DNA from: Turritopsis dohrnii
Lineage: Eukaryota; Cnidaria; Hydrozoa; Anthoathecata; Oceaniidae
Length of the DNA stretch: 64,000 nt
Direction: 5' to 3'
NCBI GenBank assembly: GCA_027922465.2
Contig: BQMF02000135.1
Coordinates: 62,001-126,000, forward strand
Part shown: positions 21,601 through 36,600 of the stretch, piece by piece
Layout: every line of letters begins with the position of its first letter
Position numbering within the stretch: the stretch's first letter is position 1
Made by a program: the position numbers and the translations under genes
The notes under the pieces: model-generated
Told to the model about the DNA's origin: nothing
The model's database searches: none
What the model saw: the letters and a program-made list of their open reading frames with translations, nothing else

Positions 21601-24600
21601 CTTCTTAGTTGCTCGTAAAACCATGTAGAGGCGAGCATGTGGTGTGACGTCAGTTTTTTTATCACCAGAGGGGAACCACTGCATTGCATCCCCAATCAAA
21701 TGCGGCATTTTTGGGAAAATATCTCAGGAACCTGACGTTTTTCTGCATCTTAAAGGGGAACACAAGTGCAAAATAATTTTTTTAACTTATAAGAAAAAAC
21801 CTATATTAGTTTCTTTTTTTGTTAGAACTTTCTTTACGTTCTTTTTTTAAAAAATTTATTTCACTTTAAAAACTTCAAAAATCACTCTTGTATAGGGGGT
21901 TCACAGGTTTAACCCACCGAAATAAAGCTCAGGTTGCCCTTTTCCTAAAAAAAGTGCCCCTTGGATGTTCATTATGTGCCCTTTTTCCTTCTGCCGGACG
22001 CTGCCCTTCCATTCTAGATTAGATCCTGAGACGTATATTATTTTACAAATTTGTTGTTAATAATGGTAAACTGCACTGCTTTTGGTTTCACAAATCGATC
22101 AAAAAATAATCCAAATTTAAGTTTTCATAAAATCCCATCAGTAAAATGTAAAATCCAATGAAAAAAATGGTTGCAAAACATCAAACGTTCTGGCGTTCTT
22201 CCAAAAGATGAGTGCTTCTTCATTTTGCTCAGACCATTTTGAAAAAAGATATTTTCAACGAGACTTGAAGGTAAGTTCCACTTTATGTCTTAGTTACAAT
22301 GAATTTATTTATCTTTCATGTCTAATTAAATTTTTATGCGTAATGCATAATATTAATTAAGAGTTGTTTAATAGTTAGATGACAGGGGTAGTGGTTTAAT
22401 GTTATTTCTTCAAATATATAAATGACTGCATATAATATTTTTGGTTGGTTTAAGGCCGAACTCACTTGACAGAAACCCAAACGATTCTTAACAGGCAACG
22501 CTGTACCTACTATCTTCTCCTTTTCTCCTGAACACATGCCAGAGAATGTTCCACCAGACGATTACAGCAAAAGAAAAACTAAAGATGTAAAAAGTAGCGA
22601 ATTTTCCTTTCTAATTTTTACACCTTACAAATCTTGATTAACACTGCCATTTTTTGCTTAGATCATTGACGTTGTATGTATTAATGACAACACATTTGCT
22701 GAAGAATATCATCAAGAAACATGTAGCTTTGACACGGACGAGAACAATACCACAATGGAACTGGTTGACAAAGGCAATGACTTGAAGGATAAGAAATTTG
22801 TTGTGTCGGTAAACATAATTATTATAAATCAATCCCAATAAAGATCCCAACACAACCTGATGGAATTTTCAACAGAAACCGAAAATCTCACTTTTCTCAC
22901 TTATCCCCAACAACCAAAAGAACTACTTAAGGTGAAAATTTCTCACCCAAAAATTCGCTGTAGAAGATTTATCATTTCCTACAGATGCTTAAGTTAACTT
23001 TTTTATCGAAGATTCTGAATTTGTACTCAGTGATGATGAAATTCTGAGAGAAGACAAAGAAGATGATGTGTATGTACCTGATGATTGCCATGAAAATGAT
23101 GATGAGGATCAGTCTTCTCCTTTTAAAAATACCATGCATGCAATAAAACGCACTTGTAAAATTTCCTACGCGTGCGATTAAAATTGCACGCATCATCGTA
23201 CCTTACCAGTGCAATCACACGTTGCTCAAAATTTATGCATGTGTAATCTGATATTTTACGTGATTGGAAAATACAATAATAATAATTTGATAACTGTGAA
23301 AACGAAAAAGTGATACCATTGCGTAATAATATTTGTTTGTTTCTACGGATTATTAGGAAACAAAAGGATAGAGTGAATATTCCACGTCATTTCTAAATAG
23401 AAACCAGGTGATTGTAGTCAATTTCGTGGCATTTGTTGACTCATTAAAATCATAAAATCATAAATCATAAATCATAAATCATAAAATCATATATATGCCC
23501 ACGAACAAAAGATTTTTTTCACACGTTGATGACAAATTGGCTGTGCGATTAAATGTACGCCTAGGACTTTTGACGCGTGTAACAGCGGGTGCGAGTGTGA
23601 TAGCACTCGTCAAAAGGAGAAGACTGGAGGATATGGAAAGTACTGAAAAAGAAAACGAATACAACAAATCTTGGTAATGTTGATGACGCATTTTCAACTC
23701 CATCAAGTGAACCTGACTTTTTGGTCTTGCTTGTTGCAGTTGTTTAGGTATTGCTTAATGTACTTCTTTGAAATGTTCACCAAAATCAAAACAACAGATG
23801 GAAATTTGAGATACAAGCAAAGCTTTTCAAAAGTCACCCAATCTTGAGTTATGAAGTGAATTGCTTATCAGAAAGAACACCTATATCTTGACCGTTTGAT
23901 GTACCAAACTGAGGCTATCTCAGTTAATAAGAGAAATTTACCATGTTTGGGATATATCCCTCCGAATATTTTGCTTGTTGAAAAGCCAGACAAAGCGAAA
24001 GCCATTGAAAAAATGAAAACAAGATTTGTAGCATAATCCTGTTCGTCATGTGACACACTGTTTTCTTAAAGCGAAACTGAAATATTTTACACCCGTTCTT
24101 ATTAATCTTTTAATCTCATCTGTTGAAAGTTCAAAAATACTTAGAAATGATCCAGGGCTGTTGACACTGGTGGGGCCAGTGCGGTCATGGCCAAACCACT
24201 TTTTTGCAAAGTTAAAAAAAAAGATTAAAAAAAATATTGAATTCAAATTCCCATATAAGTTGAAAAGTTAATGTAATTAGTGATAACTTTTATCTTCTTG
24301 ATCTTCATCAAAAACAGAGAAACAATCGCCGCTGTTGCATAATTCTATTCACGCTCTTAAACTGACTGTTGTGATGTCACAGATTTAATTAGCTTCCATT
24401 TTCTTTCATTTTGTGCAATCATACAAAAAAAAAGATGAGTAAACACATTTGAAAAGGTTAAAAGTTGTATCTATATATTAATAGCCGATTCTCCGTCTGT
24501 TTGTTTGTTCGTTTGTTTGTCTGTCACACAAAATGGTAGATTAAGTTGTGAGCGAAATTATTTCTTTTTTTGTGTGCGACGTGAGTTCGAAGCAAATACA

Positions 24601-27600
24601 TTGCAACCCCAATCGAATGTGACTTTTTTTGGCTGATGAACTAATAGGAATAACGTTTTGTTTTTATCATTATTGTTAGTTTTATATTCCACGTTGACTT
24701 GGCTTTGAAAACAGTACATCAACTAAATACAAAGAAACTAACTGATTAAACATTTTGGACAAAAAACAGCAGTGGCAGAACATGGCAGCATATGTTCGGT
24801 TTGCCACTAACTCTTGCCTGACTGTCTGAGACGGGTGAACGTTTTTTTTGAGCAATCAAAATGTTTAAAAACCGATAGGTAAAAAAAGAGTATCACATCA
24901 AAACAAAATGTTTTTTTTTTTTGCTTTTCTTTTAATAAATTAATTTCTTCTTTTAATTGTTAAGCGTTCTGATCGAACGTTTTTTTATTCTATTTATTCA
25001 TTTAGCACGTGCCTTTTTTCTCTCCTCCGTGTGAACTTTTTAAGAAGAGAAACCATTTTCCCCCTGTTTGATAGCACCCATGTTAGAGCGCGTAACTTTT
25101 TTAAAACAAAAGCTAATAAAAAGTTGAAGTTTTCTCTCTCTACGTTTTGAGTGTATTGTTACACTGATAAAAGATTGGTTTTACCAGAGGTTGTGACTTC
25201 GAATCTGCTTCTGGTTGAACACAAGTTATACGAGCCGTTTATAAGGAAATTTGACGTTTATTGATACAGTGATACAGAGCAGGTGGACATGGGCAGCGAG
25301 CGACGCCGCCTTGGCGGCTAGTTATAAATAATGTTCAAGTGAAATAAAATAGTTTTTTCTAAATTTTTTTGTATATATAATTCATTACTGAAAACTAAAT
25401 GAAAATTTTTTTCTGGACTTGTGTTCTCCTTTAATAATACAAGATCAAAATCTATTGACATACACCATTTGGGATCAGCGGTATGATATGGCTGTAAAAA
25501 TCTTCAAATGTCTTTTGTAATGCTATCCATTGGTTGTGGTTCAAGACATATTTAAGATATCCAGCCAAATTATCCAAGAATATGCAAATACGATCATTGG
25601 ATTTTCCCTCCACTAAATCCTGTAAAAGGAAAAAGGAATAATTATGAATCAATAATGATGGTTATGGAAAAAAAGAAAAACAAACTTGTTTATAAAAACA
25701 TTTTATTTGTAAAATGAAGCTTTTCGTTCTATAAGAACATCATCAGGTATTTTAATAATAATGATGGTGTTGTCATTTTTCGGCAAAAACGACATAACAA
25801 ACGATATTATACCATTATAGCTAACTTAATAGGACATATTTGAGTGAGATGTGAAAAGTCTGTAAGCACTGTTGCTGTCACAAGATGGAAGCTTTCATCT
25901 GAAACAAGAACAAAATAATAAAGATTTTTTAGGACCAGGTATTGGTAGATTATCTTTGTAATGTTTGAGTTAATGTTAATCAATCAATCAATCAATCAAA
26001 ACAAGTGACTTGCCTAAGTTTTCACTACGATACAACTCAGCAAACACACGACTTTGAGAAAGCTTATGAAAAACACATCGAAGAAATTGTTGAGCTATAC
26101 TTGCTGTTGTTGTTAGGCTTAATTGTCTAAATCAAATAAAAAGTAATCTTGAACAAAATAGGAACCACTATGAAAATAAATATAACTAAAAACATACGGT
26201 GGCTTTCCAGGATAAAATGGCGAAATAACAGTAGCTTTCCTAAATAAAACACATAAACAAAGTAATCAGAGAAAAACATCAACAGAATTGGTCAGTGGTA
26301 TCATAAGAAAGGTGATAGTATTCGTTTGACAGACCTGGCTATGCAAAGTATTACATCAATTAGCATAGGAGCAGCCATTTCTGTATTCATGTGAAAGAAA
26401 GTCATCAAGGTAACAATACTCAAGTTGAGAATGTTGTCTTCATACTGAAACAACGGGGCTTTGCATTTGGAACAAATTTTATATTGTATGCCTAATAAAG
26501 TTTCCTCAGTTGAATTGATTAAAGGTTGGCTTTGAACGGCAGATAATGGACGAGTTACTTTGGAATCAATAGCCGGTGTCTAAACAATGAAAGAAAAAGT
26601 TTTCAGTTGATATAGATAGCACGGAATAATCAAATAAGTAAGAAACAATATAGAAAAGTTTCACTTCATTAATAACATCTGCACAACCATCATTTATATC
26701 GGTAAAATCTTTCAGTTCTAATGAGTTGCTGTCATCAGTTTTTTTGGCTTTCTTTTTTGCATTGAGGTTCATTTTCACATTGACAACATGTCGCATCGAT
26801 AGCAGATTTCTTGGCTTGTCCGAATGACACACAAAATGGTCATGTCCTGCTAGAATATTCTTGACAATATTTGTAAAACTCAAAATAATATCTTGATGTT
26901 CTTCGAAATCATGCTGGAATCGAAAAAGAAAGGAATTGAGAAGGAATTGAAAACAGTGGTTACTGTTAAGATGGAACTAACTCGATAAGTTTCTTTTGAA
27001 ACATGTTCATTAGAACTTTTCAGATTAAAAGTTAGGTAAAAAGATAAAAGTTAAAGTGACATTTTCTTTGCATTTTATTGCTAAAGCTATTCGTTTTTTC
27101 TTTTTCTTTTAGAATATTCTTTTACACTCTAGAAATCTTATTAATTATATAATTACAATATTATTTATATTTGTAGATAATTATTTCACTTGTATATATA
27201 TTTTTCTTTAACAGAACACATTTGAAAAGCAGAATATCTTCTGAAATGTATTAACCTGTATAAAATATTGATGATAAATAAATAAATAAATAAACGTAAA
27301 TAGATAAATAAATAAATAGAAACAGTAAAGAATAGATTATATCACTTAGTAAAGTGCAAAAATATACAAACCTTATAGAAAATAACAATTAAAGAGAGAA
27401 GCCATGAATGCTGCAAATTCGGTTCCAGCAAATATAATGATGCTATTTCTTGTTCTAAATCATGACTGTAGGGTTTAATACATATTTCCATGACTTTCAA
27501 ACCAAGATGAAGAAAAAGTCTGCTTAATTCCACACTACCATCCAAAAGTTTTGGTAGGTTCATGAGAAATGTTACAACTGCGGGACTTTTTCTAAAATAA

Positions 27601-30600
27601 AGTATGTAAGAGCTGCAAAATTGACTGTTTTGATAAATAGGTAGTTATAAAAAAACACCTTCCTCTGAAGTACCTGAATATATTTGTATTGAGTTTTTTT
27701 GGAACTAGCCATCCATCACATACGTTTTGTTCTAGGCCCATCGCATGACCAATACAAGAAATGATGTGCTTTGTAGTTTCCTCATATCCTTTCTTTACTT
27801 CATCATTTTTTATATTTTTAAGAGATGCCAGGTATTCCATCACAAGAGTAAGTAGAAAAGAAAACACTTCTTCCTCATTAGATGCAGCATCCGCAGTCAC
27901 CGTCATCTGCGATTTTAGTATTTGTTTCCCATCAATGTCACTCTCTTCTGTTACAGTGTCCAATACAGGTTCCAATATGTTTGCCATGTCAGGTCGAAAT
28001 TGCTGTTGTGGAAAAAATGCTGAAACCCACGAAAAATTACATTTGATACAGTGGTTTTGTGCTACAGAGAAAACAACTTCAACACATAATTTCACCTCCA
28101 TGTTCAGTTTTAGCAGAGGTATCTCTCCAAGATTTTCCTGCTTGTAAGGTGTAACAGTTTTGATACAGCATCAATGGAACAACACCTGGTCTGTCAAATT
28201 TCTTATACTTGGAGGTTGATGCTAAAGGATTATTCCTACAGATAGGAAATCTCCTCAAAGACATCACTATGATATTTCCTAGAAGTATATGTGTGAATTA
28301 ATTACATAAATTAGGTTAAAGGATGTACGAAGAAAAGAACACTCGCCATGTTCAAGAGGTGTTTGGTCCTTAACAAGCATTTTCTTCTTTTTCTTTTCCA
28401 TTTTTTTAACAATAACAAAAAGACGTCCAAACAATTCACCATTCAAAGGGGACAATTTTGGTATGATCTGGCATATTGCTCGATAAACATGCAACAACAG
28501 CAATCTATCATCCTCAATTGTAGAAAAATGTTCCTCCATCAACTTATACACAATCTGTAAACAAACAGAAAATGTTTAAATGGTCATAGTTTCCTTAGAA
28601 ACTAGTTCACAATATGAAACAGTAACTAGAAGAATGTTTACCTTCAACGAGTAAGCATTAATAGATTGTATGGTACTTCTTGCCCTTGATTCAACAATCT
28701 GATGTTTATCTTCCATTGAGGAAACAAGAAATGTAAAACCGTAAACAACAGCTGTCTGTGCTAAAGTGCAATTAATCACATGGCCTTCAGCCAAAAATTG
28801 GCATATCAAACCGATTCTTTCCACTGAAACAAATCAACAAACACCTATCAGAAATATTCTAAGCAACTTAAAAAAAAAACTAAAAAAAAAAAGAAGAAAC
28901 CTGCTGCGAATCTTTGCTTCCACTCATCACTACAGAAACTTTCTTCAATTTCACTGCATAACTTCTTGGCACCAAATGGCAAGCAAATACAATGAAGCAA
29001 CAAAGGCACCACTCTCTGTGCAATATTTGACGTGGATGATTTTAACAAATTCCATAAGCTATGGGATAGATAGAATTAAATGATAAGTTTATAATTACAT
29101 TACATTTTCTATAAAATTATAATTACAAAAAACATCTGTCACAGACAAGTTTTTGAATAATTTTTACAAACATTTCAAATTAATTGTCAACCCAACTGTC
29201 CCGAATTCAGGTACACTGAATTTGACAAGTAACAGGTTGGCATGTATGCATTTACATTCCCTAGAGCATTACTTGACATAACTGGCATTGTTAAACTTTT
29301 TTTACTTGAGATGAAGTTGTTCTTTATCCAAATCATTTTTTACAACTTACGTAGGTATGATAGTTTGTGTTTGCAGTTTTTGCAGTAGGTCCATATCCTC
29401 TTCAGTTATCATACGCAAACATTCACCACGAATACACAAAATATCAATACTTCCCAATATGTGATTAATAACTGATATATCTTGAACGGTTTCTAATTGC
29501 TGTAAGGGAACAATTTTAAACTCTGAAAGAGGAACAGATAAAAAAGAAGTTTGTTCCATAGATAAAAATAATTTTAGAACAGTAGAAATAAACAAGGATT
29601 TTCTTTGTCAGATCAGTGTTGTTCATAAGAGGAGAAGTTTAACAAATCATGGCACGTTAATTTACAAGTTCAATGGAAATCAAAAATTCACTTCAAACCT
29701 GCAGCAACTTCTCTAGTATTTGTAATTCTGGTATGGCAAAAAGTGCACTTGCACTAACATCTGATTGTCTTCTTGTTGCTGTTTCTTCAGGAACAACTTG
29801 CGATGGCAAATTATGCAACTGTTTTTGTAATTCATCAATTGTATTGGACTCATCTACAACCTGTGAGCTGTCTTTTTCCAATCCAAGAGGTTCATTTTCA
29901 TTGAACTCGTTTTCATTTTCAAAGCTTTTGAACTTTTCGTCCTCCTCAATTATTGGACTTGACAAGAATTTCTGGGTTTTCGGTGATTCTAGAGCATATA
30001 GGTAAAGAGATTCACCATGTTATTGGACTTTTTTTTGATAGAACCTCTCATCATTGACCAAGGTTTGGGTGAAGATCAATGTGCCTATCAATACAGCAGT
30101 TACAAGAACTTAATGATGAAATCTGAAGAAGTAACAAAAAGGGTGATCTTGGCAAAAAAATTTGAAGTGGTCCTATTTAGAGAGGTTGTTACTAACTAAG
30201 GTTAATAATGGCAGTAATTTCTTTTAAATTTCAGTAGTAGAAGAAAACTACCTTTCCCAATCATTGTGTTGTTATTTGTTATGGAACAATACGAACTTTT
30301 AGATGAACGTGAAGTATTGCTTGGTGCTGAACATAATAATAATTACATGAATAATTACATCCAAACAAATGACGTAACAGTCAAAACATTACTTTGAATT
30401 AAAACTATTACATTGGAGAAAGTTCAGAGTGATCTGGTCTTTCCATAAAGGCAGTTTTTAACACAAGATTTTCTTGTATCAGAAAGGAATAAACTTAGAT
30501 GCTTACTTCTTAAAATAATTGATTTTGAGTAGTCTTTCTTTGCTTGATCAACTGTCACTTGATGCTTGATTGCCAGATCAATCAATAAAGCAATTTGATA

Positions 30601-33600
30601 GAAGATCACATTCATGACTTTACATTGATTGCATTCAAGCCCAGTATGATCGCTGTGTTCACCTTTGAACGATTGATCTAATATGCAGACTAAAAGTAAG
30701 CTCAAAGATGTGCTTTCTTTCTGGGCAATATAAACATTACCATCACTTGATTTTTGTAAAGTCAACTAAATAAAAAATATCTTTATGATAATAGGAGGAT
30801 ATCAAGACCACTATAACAAAAAACAACATACAACGTACTTGTTTTATTAAGATGTCCAAAATTAAGATGGTGATAGATAAATCATCTTTAATGATTGTCA
30901 GGGTTGGAATGCTTCCACTTATTGGAGTGCTTGGAGATACTAGTGAATTCTGTCTTGATAACTTGCCAACATTCGAAACACCTTGAAGAGTTTCTCGGTC
31001 AGGAAAAGGGAAAGCAGACGAAATATTGTGTTCGACACTACTGAGACTATTTTCTTTAGTGATGACCATCTCAATAAACATTTCCAATAACTTCTTGATA
31101 TCCATTTGTACATCCAAATAGGATAAAATCTACAAGATACATAAAAACATTATAAAACTGCTGATTTATAATGGGTAAACATTTTTTATTGTAGTTTAGT
31201 TGAGAACTACAGTTTAATTCTATAAGTTTAGAATGATAACTGGCAAAAAATACAAATTGTCAATTATTCTATTCAAACCCATCACTTTATGTAATTAAGC
31301 GAATGCAAAAAATGTATAAAAGATAGCAAATTCTTTAAATTAAGTTAAAATAGCCCACCATAGTCTATGCAGAGAAATTATAAATAATATGCAACAGTTA
31401 CCTGAACCCAAACAAGACCTTCTTGGCTTTGCTTCAAAATAGAAGATTCCAATCTCCTTTGTAAGAAATCTAATGCATAAGTTGGTCGGGCTTCAGACTT
31501 CATATCAAACAGTTTTCTGAAAATAATAAAGGAAAGGTCTTTATTCTCTGCAATGCAACAGTTTTATGAGCATCACCAGACTAAAAATTTCAACCAATGA
31601 TTCAGTTTGTTTTAGGTAAACATCAAGAAGGTCGTAAGATCAAATTCTCTGATTCAGTTCTTGAATACTTCATAAAGATCACTGAAAGTGTATATACCCA
31701 AGAACTTTTTTGAACAATTTTATTTCAGACATGGGAATATTTTCCTTGATTTCAGCCATCCATTTTGGCATAATATGGTCCCAAACCTGCAAAGGAGATA
31801 AAGCTTAATTAACCCTGGTTGTTTTAAGAAGAATGAGTGATACTGGATATGATTTTACCTCTACAGTGAGAAGCTTTTGCTTGGATAAGGTGACTAATCG
31901 CTGAAGAATTTCTAAATCCTTACGAACGACACTGGTAAGCATATTCCAAGGATGTCCAACCTGTGCATAAACTGAAGGGTTCGGAAGCAAACAAGTTGTA
32001 AACAAATTCATGTCATATTGAATAATTTTCACTATCCAGCCAATGGCCTGCTGCCGCTTTGTCACAAGAACCTTAGCAACTTCTGGATGCGTTGCATACT
32101 CGACAGACTCGATCCAAACTAGAAGCATGGCTACAAGTCGGGTAAGATGTTCCAAATGAAACTGACTTGGAGGAACAGGGCAAGTCGTTTTTAGTAAATC
32201 CAAGCCATGCAAACTAGAGAACATTCTTTTGATGTACGGTAGATTTCTTGATGTGGAATCTGGCTGGTAATTTTGGTTGGTAAATAAATTGTCAAGTTCT
32301 AGCCTGTTCATAAGAATATAGAAAACATTAAACCATTAAAGATTTCAATAACAACATTAAAATTGTATGAATAAAATTAAGAGGCATGTTTTATTTAAAA
32401 TATAAGCAGAAGCTTTTTAATTTTTTTGTATTTTTGAACAGCTTGGAATTTCCTTTTAGAGAATTATGCTTAGTCCATCGTACGTGCACATTTCTATTTG
32501 TCTTACCAACATAACACATCGCCGCACAAACAAAGCTCATTTGGATGGGGGTTCTTGCTTTTCAGATTAAAAAGGCTTTTGACTTTTGTTCCATGAATCA
32601 AACTATTTGTTGATTGGAAGTCTTTTGACGCGGACAATAAGGGAGCATTACCCATTCAAATTTCTTTAGGTTATTGAAGAAGTTAGCCGAAATTATCATT
32701 TCATCATTCATGTACTCATCACAGCACTGATGATGATTTTTTTAAAAAAACTTGTCTCTTAATTTTATTCATACATAAATACTTGGCAGAGATTATTTAA
32801 CAAACACTATATTGAATCTACATCATTGTCATTGTGCATACCCCATTTGAAGACATTTTTCTTGGTAATCTGGCTGAGCTTCATTACACAAACGGACGAT
32901 AGCATCAACGAGATAAGTTTGTTCAGGTTTAGGTGTTATCCACAATTCTTTTAAGCAACCATGATTCATATGAGCATCATTATCATTTCCATGTAAACTG
33001 AAATCAATTGTTTAAGCTTATGAAATGGCTGCAACATTTTTCAAATGTTGCTACAAAGAAAATGAGTTTTACCGCATATGGCAATCTTCACAAAGGCGTA
33101 TGGGTTTATAGTCGTTCCTCTTTGCGCATTCCAACTCAAAACAAAAGTATACAGCCTTCATAAAACCAAATCTGCAATCTGGATTATCACATACTTGAGA
33201 AACTAAATCTACTGGCTGGATGACATCAGTGAACAGGAAACTGCTAGTAGCTGGAAGACTGTCGTAACAACTTTGACAGAAGTAAACCGGCGGTGGTTTT
33301 TGTAGATACATTGCACACAGTGCTGGATCTAAACACATCTTTACTGCTACATCATTGTTACAAGAGCCATACTGACAGAAAAATGGTCTTATCGGCTCAT
33401 ATGATGGAGATTGATAAACTTTCAGCATTTCTAAACAAGAAAACATTATCAAACAAATTTGGTATAATATTGCAAATACTTAGCCAAAGCTACTTTGAAC
33501 TTGGAGAGGACGAAAGAAGAATTTTAAGATAATGCTGTTCCTAGACATAGGCATATCTAGGTGTAAATAGCTACAGAAAATTACCCTATTACGGTACATA

Positions 33601-36600
33601 AGGTACATTCTGTGCGAATGTCATTAATCAGTAATATGATGAGTAAAGCTTGTTTTCCCCCCAGTGAGATATGTGCTTATCGCGTAATTTTTTACGAGTT
33701 CAGTGAGATAGTTGGTGGAAATTAATTACGCGATAACGTTTTACATTCCATCTCACAATTTTTGTGAGATAGGAGCTGCGAAAAAAATCAAAAAGTTTTG
33801 ATATTTTATTGCAGCTCCTATCTCACAAAATTCATATTTCAAAGAAATGCCGAAGGTCCCTTTAAACGAATTGAAAAGAACCTATTGTCTGTCCCCTGTC
33901 TTTAAATGTGAGCAGAATTTTTACACATGTTTCGTTCTGTTGTGAAGAGAAATAAAACACGGGTCGAACAAATGAGTCTGACCTCATGAAAGACGAAAGT
34001 CTTAGTGAACTTGTGAAAAAATTCAGTTGTCTTAAGGGCAAAGAAGATCAAACATACCGAGAAAAAGATCGCGTGGCAAATGCTTGGAAGGCTGTTGAAG
34101 GTGAATATTTTGGAAAACTTTTTTGAACGTTTTTTCATCCAATATGAAAAGAATCAATCTTATAAAACTGGATAATCCTTTTCAAAATGCTGGGGATATA
34201 AGAATTTGGATTGGAAATCGTGATCTGACTCTTTTCCACATTTACGCGACAACTACGCGATAAGAGATATCTCACTGGTGGAAAACAAGCTTAAGTTACA
34301 ACAATTTTCAATCAATGGAAAAAATTGACAAGAATTGATACAAAATTAAAAACTCATTTTATTTTACTTGTAAAAATAAAATTGAAATCAGAAATGTCTT
34401 GAAACTATTTTTTCTTGATTCCTTAAAATGAAAAGAACAGCTACAACAGCTTGAATAATAGTTAATCCAGAGGTTCTTTTAGATTTGTTTTCTAAAATCG
34501 GTATTTCAAATCTAAATTAAAAAATAGGAACTGATTACCAATATCGACTGGGGGGAAGTATCTATTCAGTAGCTGAATGGAAGCTTCCAAAGAGTCATGA
34601 GTGCCGTATGCCAGGACTGTCAACAAATCAGTTGACACATTCCTCTTAAAACGCATTAAACATTCCATCACTTTTGTTGACATTCCCATTCCAGATGTAG
34701 AATCCAATATAGTAGCTAACAGGGACGGAATGCAAAGGTTGATCTCAGCTTCCTCTTGGTTTGGTGTCATGAAAATGTAAATTAAAGGTAGAATGTATTG
34801 AACTAATACATCAATCAGTTTGGACTGAACATTCGGAGAGAGGTCATACAAACTTTCTGCAATGGTGATCGGCATGGAAATAACAACATCATAAGATAGG
34901 AATGGCAGAACACAGGCTAATGTCTTGACAAGCTCATCGACTGCTTCTTCATTCTCACAAACTTTTCCATTTTCAAGAATACAAAGTAGGATATCGTAAA
35001 GTTCCTGGTAATCTGCACTTGGAAATCTGGCATGGTCGAAGGTGAATTGATCAGAAAGGAAACAAGATTTTGTATCATTCACCCACCTATAAAGAAGAAA
35101 CTCGCATATAAAAACTGATTTCTTCTGGAAAGTTTTACAAACCTTGTCTTATTTCATTCAAGTATAATTACACAGCATAGTGAAAAACACAGTTATATTC
35201 TGCTACACTAAGATTATATCTAAAACATTGCTAAGTTCTTACTCGATCAGTGTTGCACTAAAATATCTTAAAGAGTTCGCAATGTCCTTTCCAGTCGGTG
35301 GGTGTTCAATCTGGTCAATAACCTGTTGGTTTATTTCCTTCAAACCATGAACTTTAGCAGCAACTAGTAAAATACAAAGAAAAATTGTAAGTTTTGATGT
35401 AGAGTGTACTTTTGACATTCAGAACCCCTGGCATAATGAACATTGGGATAATTATAAAACAGACTTTTTGTTTTCCACTTAAGAAATTATCGGTATCATT
35501 AACCTCTTTATTATGCCTGTCCAGAAATCATTATATCAAGATTATCAATCTATATATTAATAGCCGATTCTCCGTCCGTCTGTCTGTTTGTAAGTCACGC
35601 AAAATGGTAGATTGAGTTGTGAGCGAAATTATTTCTTTTTTGTGTGCGACGTGAGTTCGAAACAAATACATTGCAACCCCAATCGAACGTGACTTTTTTT
35701 GGCTGATGAACTAATAGGAATAACGTTTTGTTTTTATCATTATTGTTAGTTTTATATTCCACGTTGACTTGGCTTTGAAAACAGTACATCAACTAAATAC
35801 AAAGAAACTAACTGATTAAACATTTTGGACAAAAAGCAGCAGTGGCAGAACGTGGCAGCATGTGCGGTTTGCCAGTGTATCCTTACACTTGCCTGACTGT
35901 CTGAGACAGGTGAACTTTTTTTCGAGCAATCAAAATGTTTAAAAACCGATAGGTAAAAAAGAGTATCATGAAACAAAATATTTTTTTGCTTTTGTCTTAA
36001 TAGTTATCTTAATTTCTTTTAATCGATTTCTTTTAATCTATTTTAATCTGATCGAACATTTTTTATTCACTTCATTCATTTAGCACGTGCATTTTTTTCT
36101 CCTCCCGTGTGATCCTTTTAAGAGAAGCCATTTTTTCACCTACTTCTGACAGCACCCATGTTAGAGCGCGTAAAACAAAAGCTAATAATAAGTTGAAAAG
36201 TTTTTTCTCTCTGCGTTTTGAGTGTATTGTTAAACTGATATTTGATTGGTTTAAAATCGTAAAGAAAAACCATGTGAAGTTCACGTTCGGAATGCATTGT
36301 GTAAAGCAAGAAAGTCTGCTGACATTTTAAATGTGACCGCGACAATAAACGGCTGAGTTAAGAACATGCAAGATTTGAAACACCAGGAACATATTTCTCT
36401 TCACGTGCAAACGAGCTTTATTTAGCGATAAAGCCAGCAGCAAAGGAAGTCTTATCGCTGGTTTTAAGTGCAATAATTTGGAGCAGGTGGTGATACAACG
36501 CAGGCTGAACATGGGCGGCGAGCAACGCTGCTTTGGCGGCTAGTCTATCTATATTCACACTGTGAACTCCTGTTAACTTGAAACCTGTTAACCTGGCATG

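Noticed and set aside
25464..25466. Donor two bases earlier (after 25466) for the UNC79 exon starting at 25619
   Set aside because: It breaks the phase into exon 21357-21292. The donor after 25464 keeps it.
28278..28343. Earlier donor (GTGTTC after 28343) for UNC79 exon 16
   Set aside because: It leaves the wrong phase and gives an early stop. The donor after 28329 restores the frame.
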